Shown: positions 21,987-35,041, counted from the first letter of the stretch. The stretch is DNA of 64,000 nt from Oopsacas minuta (GCA_024704765.1 JAKMXF010000244.1:115905-179904), one strand, 5' to 3'. Numbers and translations are program-made. Notes: a model not told the origin generated them from the letters alone.

Positions 21987-24664
21987 TTGACAAGTTTAAT
22001 TGACGACGTCTCCGTATACTCCTAAATGTGCAAAATATTCATCTAGACTATTTATCTGATAAGATTTGCCATTCGGAGATACCTCTAAAACAAGAAATAT
22101 TGCCATATAAATTTCATAAAAACCAAATGATCTAAAGATGTTATCACACAAAATATTAACATTCTTCATGAAAATTAAGCTCGTTCTTGAGGATAGTAGC
22201 GATGATGGACACATCATTTGTTGGATATCCAATTTAATTTTAATTTTAGATATAAAAATTATCAAATCAGGATACTCAATTTGGAATAAATATCCTACTT
22301 GCTTTACCCTGATAAAAAGTTTAGATAAAATAATTCTAAGGTTATTAAATAATGTTAAAGATTGCATATATAGGGATTCCGGATGGATCTGTTGCCCCTT
22401 TAGGTTGAAAACACAAATCGTTTAATACTAATGTAATAATCCATTTGATAGTGATTTATCATATACATTTTAGATGGAATTTACATAGAATCAGTGTTAA
22501 CTTATTGAAATTTGTAATAATTACATTGGTTTTTTGGGCTTTTCGTCCGGTATTCACTAAGGTTTGGTGAAAATTTAGTTGAATCATCACAAAAGATCTG
22601 AAAACTTGGATGTGACAACTTTGGGGATGGTTTCAATTCGGAAATTAATACTCTACATTATCCAATCTGGCAGTTGTTAGGTTATGAATGGCGCAGATAC
22701 GATATCTATCACCTGCTGAATCAATTTTTCACATTGATTTTCAGTAAAGTATAAGGTTTACATAAAAGGTATTTAACCAACTTGAACCATGAAGAATGAA
22801 ATAATGCAATAAAACCGGCATAATTTCAAATTCAAATACGATACCACTAACAATATAGATTGCATTCAAATTTTACATGACTAATCAACACTGTATATGA
22901 ATGCCATAAATAGTTGTAAGCAATGTGAGTTTTTCAACAAAACGGGAAACAGATGGAACATAATGGGCATAGTCACGGCTACGCCACATTGTTGAGAGAT
23001 ATTATACAAAATGTGTTCTCATAGAATGGGAGATCGGGTATTTACTACAAACAACTCTGAAATTGATACAACGATTATCGAGTTAAAATTGGATATTGAG
23101 GAAAAATATCATCGATGGTCGCTTCTGTAACTCAAGAACGAGGAAGTAATATTTTTTAAATTTGATACATTGCGCAAAACATCATTAGATTATTTTTTTT
23201 TTTTGAACTGGAGGAAGAAATATTTAACGAATCTAAGCATCACAAATGTTAAATCTTAGAGAGATATATGCATACATGTCAAATATTTCGGTAGATTCCT
23301 GAAATTGTCTAGCGTATTTGTATTAACAAAAAGCAAGTTAACTATATTATAGATGATAAGCTATGCAATACACAATTTTTGTGGACGATAATAAACAGAG
23401 ATTCAAAGTAGAAAGTAATCCTCGATGCGATATTTTCACGAAATCGTGGAAGAGTTTGATCAAGGCGACCAATGAATTTTTCAATCTTTGGTCCACCATG
23501 GCCCACGAATGATCAAATACATGCGAAGGTGGCTCGCGCTGCGGGTATTGGGTACACCACGTGTTTGCAATTTTCATAATTCCAATATATAAAATATTGT
23601 TGATGGATTAATATTAAGTAAACAACTAATTGAAGCGTTGAAATTGCCATAAGATTTGTTCTCAATAGATGCGACTCTCCAACAATATTTGATAATTGCC
23701 AGATTTCTTTACTAAATACTAGATGTTCTAGAAAACAACAAATAAATACACAGATAATAACTTAATCTCAATGATTTGCGTCTGTGTGTTCCATGTATTT
23801 TTCAGAAATATTCCTGGATTCCATGTTGCATTAATATGTAAATATCATAAACTAGCTAGATTCGATGTCAACAAAAATTAAGCTACATTCATGATGAGAT
23901 GTATTATTGGGGTCATCAATTTTGATGATTATTTCGTTATCTCAAAATAGTTGAAATGGTGCCAAATAGTGTAAAGTGTTGGTACCCAAATGTCAATCTG
24001 CCCCTGACTGTCAATTGGTTTGTCGACATGAATCTAAATAATTTTCTCAATCAAAGGGCGTAACATATAATGTAGTGTAAAATTAGATTTGAAGATTCAA
24101 AATACCCCACAAAAATCTTTGTGATGGATTGTATAATTAGATAATTCATAGACTGGTTATCAACCACCTTCCTAGATAAGATTGTAATAAGAACCCTTAA
24201 AAAGACTCTAGGAACTGTCCGATATGTGCGAGTATACTAAAAAAATGAGTACTGGATCGAATACATCCTATAGAAGATATGTGATAGTGCTATCATTCTA
24301 ATTATTGGCTTTAGGTCAAAATAGGTGATCATTTTCAAACAGATACGATCAGAAAAACTTGAAATTGTATTTGAGGAATTATTTGGCGCAATACGGTGAA
24401 ACATTCAGAGTATCATTGTATGCTAAAAATTGAAAATCTTTCACAAAACAAAGGTCATGTTCCTTAGCTTATCTAACCGTTCAAATTGTATAAAATTATA
24501 TATATTATTCCAGGGTGGTTTCGGTTAACCGGCTAACGGGTTAACTCTTGTTATAATCGGTTAGTGGTTATAAAAATTTTGTAGTCAGCAAACTGAGACG
24601 TAGTTTCTGATATATTGAATAGGTAGGATTTGTGTTCCTATATAGCATCAACTTGAAATAACTA

Positions 24665-24705
24665 CAGTATAACTCGGTTATAAGACATACCTCCTCGGGA
24701 ATACG
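24665..24705 (+). repeat. lone pogo-like MITE end nested in a hAT element
   Basis: CAGTATAACTCGGTTATAAG preceded by TA continues ACATACCTCCTCGGGAATA. It is similar to the reverse-complemented right end of the MITE at 55196-55370 (CAGTGGAATTCGATAAGACG followed by TACCCCTCGAGG). No partner end is visible, so this is a truncated copy. Confidence 0.5.
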
Positions 24706-24849
24706 AAATATATATGTCAATTGTTAATATGTATTCAATCTTTTAGCATAGGTAATATAATCTACTACAGTGATTCATTTACTATTCATAGTAGTTTAAA
24801 CTACAAACACTATAATAGGTATTATATTGTATTCCATCGTAATGAATTC

Positions 24850-26524
24850 ATGAATTCTACCCCATCTTGGGTTTGGGGATATATGAAGAGGGCACATCAA
24901 GATTACGAAGGAAAACGAAATGTTTGGTCCTCGATACCTAAGGTAAAATTGTAATAGCACCTTTGCTGCAACTACAAGCACAAGTACATTAATGTTAAAT
25001 CAAAAGAAAAAACATGATATTTCTGAAAAGAGTTTACAAGATTCTGCTGCTAAGCGACAGAAAACGATGGATAGGCGGGTTGCCTGTAATGAGCAAGGAT
25101 TTACTAAAACCAAAGAATTTGTGAAACCTCGACTACCTGTGGATTGTCGTATTGCTTATTCGATAGTCAGCAATTTCGTAAAACCTTTAGTAATCTTATG
25201 CATCAAATATGAACAGAAAACTATTAGCGTGTGTTTGATCAAATTATCAGAAAAGTACGACAGAGCTGTAAAAGCTAAAATTCGTGGATGCTCATCCACA
25301 TTGTGTTTCGATTGATGGACAAATCAACACCAAAGAATTGTCAATCTTGTGGTGATTTGTGAGGGATGTGCTTATTCTCTGAATAGTGTACTAGTTGAGC
25401 AGAACGACATGGCTACACTGAAATAATTCTGGATGAAGGGAAACAAAGCGTGAAATAGATGCGTGGATACTCGAGGCAGTGAGTGGGGATAAATTTAGTG
25501 GCGTTATTACAGCTATTTCGACTTTTGTACTAAGAATTCACAAGTGATTGGGTTCCGATGTCTAGCCCATTCAATAAAACTGGCATCAACGACTAATTAA
25601 AAAAGTCCCCATCAAAAAGGGTCATTGAGACTATCATACCAATAACATAAAACATTTTAACGATCCTGAAAACAGAAAAATATCAAAAGAACTTCAGATT
25701 TTATCCGGGAAGTCAGAGAATGAGTGTTTAAAGCCGATTAAACCAAATGCAACTCAATGGGGTTCAACATATCATTGTATCTATAGATTAATCCGACTTA
25801 AGAATTTCTCTTTAGCAGGTCTGACTATCCAAAAGACCAATTGGGAACTACTCAAATTTTCAGAAATAATTTAGATCAGTTTAAAATGTGTACAGATGAA
25901 GTACAAAAAGATTGTTCAACTATTGTGGATGATGTGAAATTGTGGAATCAACTGGTCGATCATATCAGAACTCTTCGTAAACAATTCTCTGATAATTATG
26001 ATATATTTTTTGACCAAACTCAGGAAGTAATGGTTAAGTGTATAACAAAGCATATGAGTATGTCCGTCCAGATAGAAGTTATAGCATTTCTCAATCCATC
26101 CAAAAAAAGTGATAATTAAGATTCAGTGGGTTTTACCAAAAAATTAATATCTATTGCAGAATAATATTTTCAAGAGTTAAGTTTAGAAGATATTCTGGTT
26201 AAGAGCAAGATAACTAAAATGAACGGGCAAATGGCGGCACACGTGCTTGGAAGTGGGTTATGGGAACAAAATCCGAAGAAATCATAGTTCACTATTGGAC
26301 TCGTCAGGTTTTTCGTGTACCGAGCTCGCACATGTCGCTTTTAGCTTGCGCACCGCATCCAACCGAAGCATGCGTTGAAAGAACCTTCCCACACCAAAGC
26401 CTGATTTCTACCGATCTTCATGACTCACTCATAGAGGAGATGGTTAGGGTTCAAATGAATGCCATTTTCAATTATTTTCCCCTCTATACAGAACTAAGTG
26501 CAGTAGATCCTGAGATACTGCCCT
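24850..26524 (+). pseudogene. hAT transposase pseudogene (Ac-like, BED finger)
   Basis: Scattered frames in one direction make up the remnant. A BED-like start, SWVWGYMKRA (24866), lacks its zinc ligands. A frame at 24992-25315 contains RLPVDCRIAYSIVSN and KIRGCSSTLCFD, followed after a stop by WTNQHQRIVNL, the region around the first catalytic residue. Further pieces are FRCLAHSIKL, with the conserved C-x2-H of hAT proteins, and ATQWGSTYHCIYRLI, resembling the T-R-W-S/N block. The best part is the C-terminal dimerisation domain at 26260-26524, with PTEACVERTFPHQSL and STDLHDSLIEEMV. At least eight stops or frameshifts are present, so this is the most decayed of the complete hAT copies here. 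Confidence 0.8.
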
Positions 26525-28996
26525 GACCCTATTAAATTAATAAAGATATTACCTAGATTTAGCATAATTATGACAACTCCAGTGCCCTGTCCAGAGGAGT
26601 TTATAATTATAGTCATTACAATAAATTATATAATAAATGCTTACAAACTTTCATAAATTATTTTACATCGGTTAACTGGTTAACTGCCAGGACATCATGA
26701 ATATTAACCCCACCCTAAGTCGGTTGCCATCCCCAGCCCTGATTATTCCTTAAGCAAATGGAAGGAAACTTCGACTCTTCAAATTCACATGAATTACTTA
26801 AAAAAGCATTGCAATCTAATATTTGCAGAGCGCGGGAACTAGATGACATCTATTGCTGAGTTGGGTCAGTACAAACTAGATTGAATTACAATATGCTCGA
26901 TTCGTAATGTAAGCAGAAAAATTGCAATGACGGTAATGGATAATTTCCCAAGATTCCATAAGAGATGTTGGTTAACAGCTTTCGAGGAGAGCGAAGTTGT
27001 TATTTCCAAATAACTAAAGCAGGCAAAATATTGAAGCAACTTAAAGTTGTAAGCGAGAGAGGGAATGCTGAAAACATACATTCAATGCCAGCGATGTTTT
27101 AAAGCGGGACTGGCTTCACAAGGAAATGAAAGTATTTGGAGCACAATTAGTTGTAATTCAAGAGCAATGAAAGTAGAAATTACAGCTCAAAGAATCAAAG
27201 ACTTACAGCACCAGATACATATTTAACCCGAAGTTATCTCAAGTATAGATTGACATTTTTGGAGTATCTGGAGCCCACACGAGGAAAGATGATGGAAAAT
27301 GAAATATTGATTCTTAGACCATAGCTAACGCAGAAATTGAAGAACACTATTCCCAAACAAATAAAATTTGATCGACATTGGGTAGCAATCGAATATATCT
27401 AGATCTACTACATTCTTATCCCTAGTTTGGGTAAATTGACGCGCAAATGAAATTGATTTATTATGAACATAGTGAAGAATAGAGAATCGTCCACTTTACT
27501 AGTTGAAATTAGACCATGCAGTGGACGTACGATTTTGAACCCTTTATAACAGCACCCAACGGAAGGGACAAGAATCATCGAAGCATATTCAAATTTATGA
27601 TACTAACCATACAACTGTCATTGAAATAACCAAACATTCTTGAATCACGATGTGAGATATTTGATTTGAATTCTTATCATTGATGGTAATCAAAACATAA
27701 ATCTTTTGGCAAATGAAAAGAATTCCTAGTAATAGGTTCTGAGGAACATCTACTTAGGGTTACAGTTTTGTAATTACTGAAAACGTGACAAACATAATGC
27801 CACAATGAGGAATAAGAAATATCAAAAATTCGATTCGCTGATAATCGAATATTTCAGAAAATTTGAAAAGCTCAAACAGAACATTCGAATACCCAAGATT
27901 ACGCAGGACAAACTGCTCGAAACAGGTGTCCGGTATAAAACGGAGGCCTATCAACACTACATTTACTCATTCTAATCATTATAATCCAAGGTCCACCGTT
28001 CGGATAGATAAATACTGCTTTATATTGAGACAAAGGATCCTATGAATTTATTCCAATTTAATTTTAAACGCAAGATACATTCTCTCAAACATGTCCCTTC
28101 TTTCAGTTACTGGTAAGATAGTACTTTCAATATTCTATAATCGAGGAATTTCAAGAAAGATTTCACCCAATACATTATGAAAATGATATTCAACGCAAAA
28201 TGTACTCAATTCTGCTATTGCTTTATACAATTTACCATTATTACGACCAGGTTTCACAAATTCGCAGGGGCATGTCTAGGATCAACAATGCAGATATTGT
28301 TATTCGAAAGATTTTGATAATACAATATAATGAAATAGCAGTAGAACTAAAGAATACAAGATTTTCAAATCATTAATGTACAATTGAAATCGGGGTATTC
28401 TCACACCGAGTCTATTGTTACATCGATTATATGGCGTAAAGTCTTTATAGTGTTTATTTTTGTCTCAATAAAAGTGTAAACAATTGAAAATCTGCTAGAC
28501 TTATTTTGTGCTATAGTATATGTAAGTTATTCCAAAAAACCAGTTCATGACTTAATAAATATCAGATAATATATAGCATTAGTATTTATTGTCAATTGCT
28601 GTCTACTAGCCATATCGAAAGTCATCTTGTCAAACAGTATTTAGTATATCTGGGGTTTTGTCCTTCTGATTATCCTGCTATTTGTCAGTGCACTCAAATG
28701 TACAAAATAACCGGGTTTCAACTGTAGTTGATTCAATATACAAAATATTTGCAGAATAGAATATGATAACATTCAAGAGCTAGCATGAACTTGAAGAATT
28801 ATAAGCAAAATGATGGTTTTTGCTAAACCAAATGTGCAAACCAATATTGAGAGAATATACCAAGTGACAAAATACGCGATAGTAAAATGTCTATAAAATT
28901 GATATCACATAATTATCCGCTTGAAGATTGGGTTTGTGATGTCAACACATGCTCAAGAATCAAAGGAAATAAAGCTATGTACAATTGGTTATTAAC

Positions 28997-29199
28997 CTGT
29001 ATCTTCCTCAAGAAGTGCAAGTAATTCTGTATCTCTGCAAACCTTGTTTTTTACATCCCGCATTAGTGGGCCAATAGAAGAATCAAGGGAATTATAAGGA
29101 TTGTTTTGCATTCTTCCTTGTAGAAACTCCTCCTGTTGAGGGTCCTTTTCGAGAGAAAGAAAATATTCGAAATGGGCAGACTCTTCCGGAGAGATAATA
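28997..29199 (-). CDS. UBR4: UBR4 exon (203 bp)
   Basis: The acceptor TTTATTTCTTTTTAG precedes 29199 and the donor GTTAAT follows 28997. The first base completes a serine codon, giving [14 protein letters not shown]. Next come [28 protein letters not shown] and [10 protein letters not shown]. This is the most conserved block found in the window; in vertebrate UBR4 the same positions read [20 protein letters not shown] and GPLMRDIKNKICQD. It ends in phase 1, matching the GT that opens the next exon. A hAT element begins 592 bp upstream in transcription terms (at 29791), in the opposite orientation. The function of this conserved block is unknown. Confidence 0.95.
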
Positions 29200-29782
29200 C
29201 TAAAAAGAAATAAAAATGAAAATTCAATGGTTCTCGTTATAAAAACCGCCTTTGGACTATCCAAACATGTTCCTATAATCAATATGTTCATATAATAGGT
29301 GTGAATTATGAAAAAGTACATGAGAACCTTTCCAGGAGTTGGCTCTTATATCCGATATTTTCTTACAACTCGTGTTGATAAATGCGATACCAGTTCTACA
29401 CAATTACTTATCGATTTACAAATTGGGTAAGAAAATCATGGAAAAGAGACTGAGTTCGACTTATCGACAAACAAATGAGAAAACCTCTGATAAAAATAAC
29501 TGAACTGTATATAAAGGTTTTTGCAGGTTTCTTGCTAAACAGATAGTGCGCTACCTGAAATCACAATTGATTGATCGCAGTTTCAGTTTCAAATTCAGCT
29601 TCAATTGAATTTATTATAACCTAGTATAGTAGTTTTAAGGAAAATTTACATAATTAGTTTCATTTACATTTCACTCATAGTTTCAATTCAGAATGTAATA
29701 TAGTTCGATTCTTTGTACTGATGGATCTTCTTTCCTAACATATCCGAATAAAATGCAATATAATTCTCTTGTTAAGAATATA

Positions 29783-32102
29783 TCCTAGATCAGTGGTCCT
29801 CAAACTGTGGTACGCGAGCTCCTTCTGGTGGTAGGCGAGGTATCTCATTATTATTTAGGTATATGTCAAAATTTGAATATTTTATACTAAAATACTCCTT
29901 GTAATACGTTCGTAAAGGTAAAAGCATATGGATGGTTGGCTCAGAACAGTGACCGTAAGGAAGAGAAGTGAGGATGGAGAGGACAATATTTCGATTGTAA
30001 CTGACGAATTGGAGTACTGTGAAGCGACCACAAGTGCCTGTGGTAGGAAAGTGAGTGAAGTCTGCACGACAAGCTAACGTTTATAGCAAACGCCGCAAAG
30101 TTATAAGAAAATATGATCAGAGTTATCTCAGTTTTGGATTCAGTTGGACCGGGACGGAGGGAGAGTCTAGGCCGCAGTGTGTAATGTGTGGTGATGTTCT
30201 CAGCAATGAAAGCATGAAGCCTGCGCATCTCAAACGGCATCTTACAACCAAACACGCAGTATTAAAAGACAAACCGATTGCATTCTTTCAGAGAAAACTT
30301 GATGAACTGAGGCAGTCAAAGGCAATGATTATGTCCTGTGTTACACCCGTAGCCAAAGCACAGGAAGCCTCCTACTGTGCCAGCCTACGTATAGCCAAAG
30401 TCAGTAAGCCACGTAATATTGGCGAGGAGCTGTGTCTACCGTTAGCAAAAGAGATCACATATATTTTGTGTGGGGAGAAGGCTGCCAGACAGTTAAACTT
30501 GGTGCCGCTTTCAAACGACACCGTATCGCGGAGAATAATCGACATGGCAGATGACGTTGAAAACATACTGATCGAGCGCATCAAGAAGAGTCGTTATTTT
30601 TCAATACAGCTAGACGAGACAACAAACGTAGCAGATTTAGCTAATTTGCTAGTTTATGTCAGGTACGAATACGATGGAGCATCTCAAGAGGACTTTTTGT
30701 TCTGTCAGACACTGATAACGAGAACTACAGCAGAATACATTTTTCTGTTATTGAATACTTTTATGGAAGAGAATTGTCTCGATCGGAAAAAGTGTGTTGG
30801 AGTTTGCACCGATGGCGCCAGGGCCATGACCGGCCGCCACAACGGGGTAGCAGCTCGAATTAGCGAAGTGGCCACCGAGATGTGATGGACCCACTGCAGC
30901 AGTCATCGCGAAGCCCTAGCAGTGAAGAAAATGCCTGAAGATCTAAAGTCAGTGTTGGACTCTGCCGTAAAAACGGTGAATTTTATCAAGGCACGTCCAA
31001 TGAATTCCCGTCTCTTTGGTGTGCTCTGTGATGAAATAGGCAGCGAGCATCTCCAACTCTTGCTCCACACGGAAATAAGATGGTTGTCAAGAGGAAAGGT
31101 ACTTACGAGGCTGTTCGAATTGCACTGGGAGGTGCAGATGTTCCTACAAGACAAACAATTTCCCTTGTTACACCTTTTTGAAAACAGTGAGTGGCTGAGT
31201 CAACTGGCTTACCTGTCAGACATTTTCTCTCGCTTGAACGACCTAAATTTGGGACTACAAGAACTGTCTATTACTGTTTTTGACTTGAATGACAAAATCA
31301 ACGCAATGGTGAAAAAGCTGCAGCTGTTTGAGATGAAAATCAAGGCAGGTGATGTTTCACCTTTCCCCACTTTGGAGAGTTTTATATCTGAGAACAAGCT
31401 GACCCTTGATGATGGTGTCAGAGACAACATTGTGGCGCACAGTGATTCACTGAGACAACAGTTCCGCAACTACTATCCAGTATCAGCCGAAGTCAACAAC
31501 TGGATGAGGAACCCGTTCACAGTCGAAGTTGGTGACATGCCTGAGGATTTCAGCACCAGTGAGCAGGAGAGTTTTTTGGAATTATCTTGCGACGAAGCGT
31601 TAAAGTCCGATTTCAAAAGGATTTCATTGTTGGACTTTTGGATACAAAAGACACGGCGAATACCCAGCGCTTTCGGACAGGGCCACACGGTTTCTTCCTC
31701 CATTCGCGACTACATATCTGTGCGAGAAAGGCTTCTCATCTCTTGTTGCGATCAAGACAAAATACAGAAATAGGATGGATGCCGAGCCAGACCTGAGATT
31801 GAAGCTGACCTCGATTGACCCAGACATCGCAGGGCTATGTTCACGAAAGCAGGCGCACCCTTCTCACTGATAGACCTGTAAGTCGATGTACACCAAAATG
31901 TACCTCCATAAACACTATTTGAATGATCCTAATGTTGATCATATTCTATTTATTGATATTTTGTTTATTTTACGAGCGTTCTTCATATGCTTCATTATTC
32001 AGGGGTGAATTTAGATATCGATCTTTATGGTGGTACGCGGAGACTCTAATATTTGGTGAAGTGGTACGTGCTGGAAAAAGTTTGAGAACCACTGTCCTAG
32101 AT
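29783..32102 (+). mobile_element. hAT transposon (BED-finger/ZBED5-like), nearly complete
   Basis: The element is 29791-32094 (2304 bp), flanked by exact 8-bp repeats TCCTAGAT (29783-29790 and 32095-32102). The left end is CAGTGGTCCTCAAACTGTGG and the right end, reverse-complemented, is CAGTGGTTCTCAAACTTTTT, sharing CAGTGGTyCTCAAACT. Subterminal GGTACGCG-type motifs occur on both sides. The composition is less AT-rich than its surroundings, typical of a recent arrival. It sits in the UBR4 intron between exons 41487-41302 and 29199-28997, in the opposite orientation. Confidence 0.95.
30055..31870 (+). pseudogene. hAT transposase with two disabling changes (ZBED5/SCAND3-like)
   Basis: A near-continuous frame encodes about 600 residues. 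An intact BED finger (about residues 40-70) reads PQCVMCGDVLSNESMKP and LKRHLTTKHA. The RNase H-like core follows, with FSIQLDETTNVADLAN (first acidic residue), VCTDGARAMTGRHNG (second) and LLHTEIRWLSRGKVL (conserved glutamate/arginine-tryptophan block). The C-terminal dimerisation motif is ATTYLCEKGFSSLVAIKTKY. Two lesions are visible: a TGA at 30883-30885, where the family normally continues into the histidine block read here as WTHCSSHREALA, and a one-base frameshift near 31660-31690 just before YLCEKGF. The true C-terminus ends at the TGA at 31868-31870. A stop directly precedes 30055 and no ATG opens the frame, so the real start may lie upstream in another frame or exon. Confidence 0.93.
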
Positions 32103-32681
32103 GAACTCTACTAGCTGAAAAATATTGTACAGCAGGAGAAGTATACTACTTGCCGATCCCATATTCAGGTCATTGAATACATATATTATAATCCGTTTCA
32201 TTGAAAAAGAAATTTCACAAACGGTAATTAATTCAACTATGATTGGGTTGTCCAAAAACATTTGAGTTTGATTTAGCAGTAATGTTAAACAAAATAAGGG
32301 GAACAAAATTTACATCAATTAATGGAGATATGTTAACCTTGGCTGATTTTCTAAATATTTTCCATAACTTTCCTGGTATTCCAGAGTAAATTCATCTTAT
32401 ATTTCAAATGTTAGTAAAGCAACTACAAGATTCATATATCAAAGAAATAAATCAGTGAAATTCGTCCTGAAACAGATTTGAAGGTTACAATATTATAATA
32501 TATCTTCTTCAACAAATGACACAACGTAGCCAAGGCTGGATTCGATGAAACTGTTAAACGATTAATCGACCCTATATCCAGTTAAATGCCAGGAAACAAT
32601 ATATGTAGTTAACCGAAAAGCATCATTCCCAACAATATATTCATAATTCCGCAAGTTATAAGGGATGAGAAAATAGATATA

Positions 32682-33211
32682 CAGGCAGCCCTTGGCGTTC
32701 GTGAGTTTCTCGCTCGCTGTTTCGATTATTTGCGGAAAAGATTCCTGCTCTCGTTTTGCCATTCGCGGTGTATTCCATCGATGTATCGCGGTTTTCTTTA
32801 CGAGTAAGTCAGTTTGTCGATATTTAAATAGTTGGTATGCATTACTATGGTGGAAATGTATTATTCAAGATAAATAGCCCACATACATTGGAAATTTTAT
32901 CTAATTCCAATAAATCCAGTGATTTGTTGTATTTTGATGACGAGAAAACAGAAACTTCTCGTAAAATACATAAGCAAGTTTTACACACTCATGCGCACAC
33001 AAGAAATTTTTATACTCAGTAAATACAATAGATTTTTTACAATTCGGAATTATTGTTTAATTTTACATTCTGATCATATTTAGTATCACTTTTTTTTTCA
33101 TTTTGTAATCTAACAAAGTTACCCCACTGATCTCAATGAACTAACGTCTTGCCGTTCGCGATTTTGCCATTCACGAAAATTCTCATGAACGTAACTCCCG
33201 CAAACGGTGAA
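32682..33211. mobile_element. possible pogo/Tigger-like MITE
   Basis: TA then CAGGCAGCCCTTGGCGTTCG (32682 on) resembles Tigger-type ends. A diverged inverted partner ends near 33211; reverse-complemented it reads CACCGTTTGCGGGAGTTACG and then TTCATGAGAATTTTCGTGAA. No coding sequence is visible inside, although TTTTGCCATTC(G/A)CG recurs internally. The right end is uncertain. Confidence 0.35.
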
Positions 33212-34035
33212 GGTGCTTGAACACGAATTCTGCTAGTTAGCTAGTTCTGAGAGGTTACATTTTTAGCCCGTCTGCTAAATTTCATTAGTTATTTTATACA
33301 ATCCTTGTTCCATTTAAGGCTGCCAGAAGCCAACCGGCCCGAGTAAATCGCCCGGGAATATTCTTCGTTTTCCCTTATCGACAGAATAGAGATATGACTG
33401 AATTTCGAATATTTGAGTCCTATTTTTCTATAATAAAAATTTCTGTTTCCATCGGCGAAAATCGCTGAAAATCTATTCTTAATAGTACTAGCATAATCCA
33501 AAGTAGATTTATTAATGAACACAAACCGAATTCCGAAGAGAATTGCTATAAAATGAATAACATGCTCATTACTATTCGATATTTCGAATTTCAGGTTCTC
33601 AATCTCTTCGTCAATGCACATTTTGATTCCGCTGTGAATCTCATCCTCATTGCCAGTGAAGCTGTTGCTGTTGCTGCATTATACGATTACTCCACCTCGA
33701 ATATGTCATCAAGTTTATCTACATCCTGTTCATAGGGAATGCTTTAACCTTTTTGGGTAGATTTACCTCTTTTGCCTTAACCACAGACTGTCTCCAGTAC
33801 TTCAACATACTTTCTATATTTAGAAACGGGATTCAAACGCAGACTAATGGCAGAGTTTATGGGTCGATTCTAATGCGGTTGCGAAATTTGTACGGAGGTT
33901 TGTGGGCTTGCTAAACCCCACTCGGCGGACACACTTTCAGCGCTGATACAAGAGAGTAGTCTGTATAGGCATTCTGCCAGCCATGTCAGCGGAGTCGTCA
34001 GATACGAAAACCATCGGCGGCAGTTTATGAATGGA
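33212..34035. other. unassigned intronic sequence
   Basis: A minus-strand frame at 33621-33289 begins MCIDEEIENLKFEIS, with FDDIFEVE-like fragments just upstream in another frame. It could be a decayed transposase tail but matches nothing with confidence. Position 33890-34020 is GC-richer than its surroundings. Confidence 0.3.
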
Positions 34036-34620
34036 CTATACATCACGTAGCGACGCTGGACGCTGTAATCCTTTGAACGCTATGGTTAGGTACTTCTCAG
34101 CTAGGCACTGGTCAAATTCGTAGAAAATGGAAAACTTCTGAGGCTTATCGAAACTCGTCTTGGCGTAGACGATCAGCTGTTGTTCAACTCCAACGTCAGT
34201 CTTTTCGTCTATTGTGATTCCGTATAAGCTGATCATGGAGATATCTTCCTTTGCCCGAGTGAATTGGATCGCAGAGGCAGAATCCCACGAGGTAAAACCA
34301 TAATTTTTGGTGGCTCATGACGTGATTATATTGATGCCGAATTCTAGAGAAATCTTACAATAAGTCCGATTTTCGTCGTGGCCAGCTCAAGACAAGCTAC
34401 TTCCTGAGTTACATCGATAAGCGGTTTAATTTCAAGATCCTATCCGTCATTCATTCTCTTTGTAGCGGTTTCTCTATTGGCAGCCCGAATCTTCATGGCC
34501 TGGATCAGTGTTGGTTGCTGATGTTCGTGGTCGTCACAGACCATTCGAGCCATTCCGATCCTTTCTTCGGTCTGCTTCCAAACTTCTCTCGGCATATTTT
34601 ACATTGTACTCCGAAAGTTT
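34036..34620 (-). pseudogene. possible hAT transposase fragment
   Basis: On the minus strand MISLYGITIDEKTDVGVEQQ and LIVYAKTSFDKPQ resemble the hAT block that carries the first catalytic residue (usual form: x-x-D-E-S/T-T-D-V-s followed by a hydrophobic strand and Y-V/A-R/K). Upstream frames (34600-34400) read MPREVWKQTEERI and AANRETATKRMND, separated by stops. No zinc finger or dimerisation domain is visible. A hAT-like right end lies at about 34955-35041, so this may be the core of the same decayed element. Confidence 0.4.
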
Positions 34621-34954
34621 CTTTCTATGATAAACGAAGATAACCACTTGAAAACTACACTTTCAAAATGCACTTTAATGCTTGGCATTGTTCAGGCTAT
34701 GTAAGATAAAAGAAACACAAAATAGCACAACATTATGAGAATTATTGTCACTGGCAGCTGGTGACAGGGAAATCACTAAAATCAGGCATTAATGAAGACT
34801 ATCGGCCGCCGAAATGGAAAACCGGGCGGTAGTCGACCCTCTCGGCCGGATACTAGAGGGAACACTGAATACAGTCGTATCACGATTGAAAAATAAAGGC
34901 TAAGTATTGATATTCACAATTTTAGTAACGTAACTTAATTTATTGTTCAAAGAA

Positions 34955-35041
34955 TACTACCTGCGGTTAACCTGTTAATCGCTATTATCGAAAAGGTATT
35001 AATCGTGTCCTAAATTCGTTTAACTAACCCCAGCAGCCCTA
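34955..35041. repeat. lone hAT-like terminal segment
   Basis: The reverse complement from 35041 reads TAGGGCTGCTGGGGTTAG and further in CGATTAACAGGTTAACCG. Both features match the right end of the hAT at 24511-26741 (CAGGGCTGGGG plus GGTTAAC motifs). No corresponding left end was found. Confidence 0.45.

Larger units (their letters stand above)
24504..26749 (+). mobile_element. hAT transposon, decayed, with target duplication
   Basis: The element is about 24511-26741. ATTATTC(C) occurs directly outside both ends (24504-24511 and 26742-26749). The left end is CAGGGTGGTTTCGGTTAACC and the right end, reverse-complemented, is CAGGGCTGGGGATGGC. Both sides have subterminal GGTTAAC motifs (left GGTTAACCGG, right CGGTTAACTGGTTAACTG), a pattern common to hAT ends that bind transposase. 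A 40-base pogo-like end is nested at 24665. The transposase remnant is on the plus strand, opposite to UBR4. Confidence 0.8.
16741..28996 (-). other. UBR4: UBR4 intron, 12,256 bp, with mariner and hAT insertions
   Basis: Besides the mariner (18878-20208), the hAT (24511-26741) and the hairpin at 21909-21986, the rest is AT-rich with no recognised gene. Overlapping frames on opposite strands at 21996-22425 have no family match. A frame on the minus strand at 23577-23347 is GC-richer than its surroundings (REPPSHVFDHSW) and also unassigned. A 12-base T run is at 23193-23204. I see nothing further in 26750-28990. Confidence 0.7.

Noticed and set aside
22000-22425. Overlapping open frames on both strands as a gene
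   Set aside because: Both are low-complexity, Ile/Leu/Lys-rich, with no family match or splice support.
29200-29321. Upstream part of the open frame around the UBR4 exon ([12 protein letters not shown]...)
   Set aside because: It precedes a strong splice acceptor and has no counterpart in UBR4; it is intron read-through.
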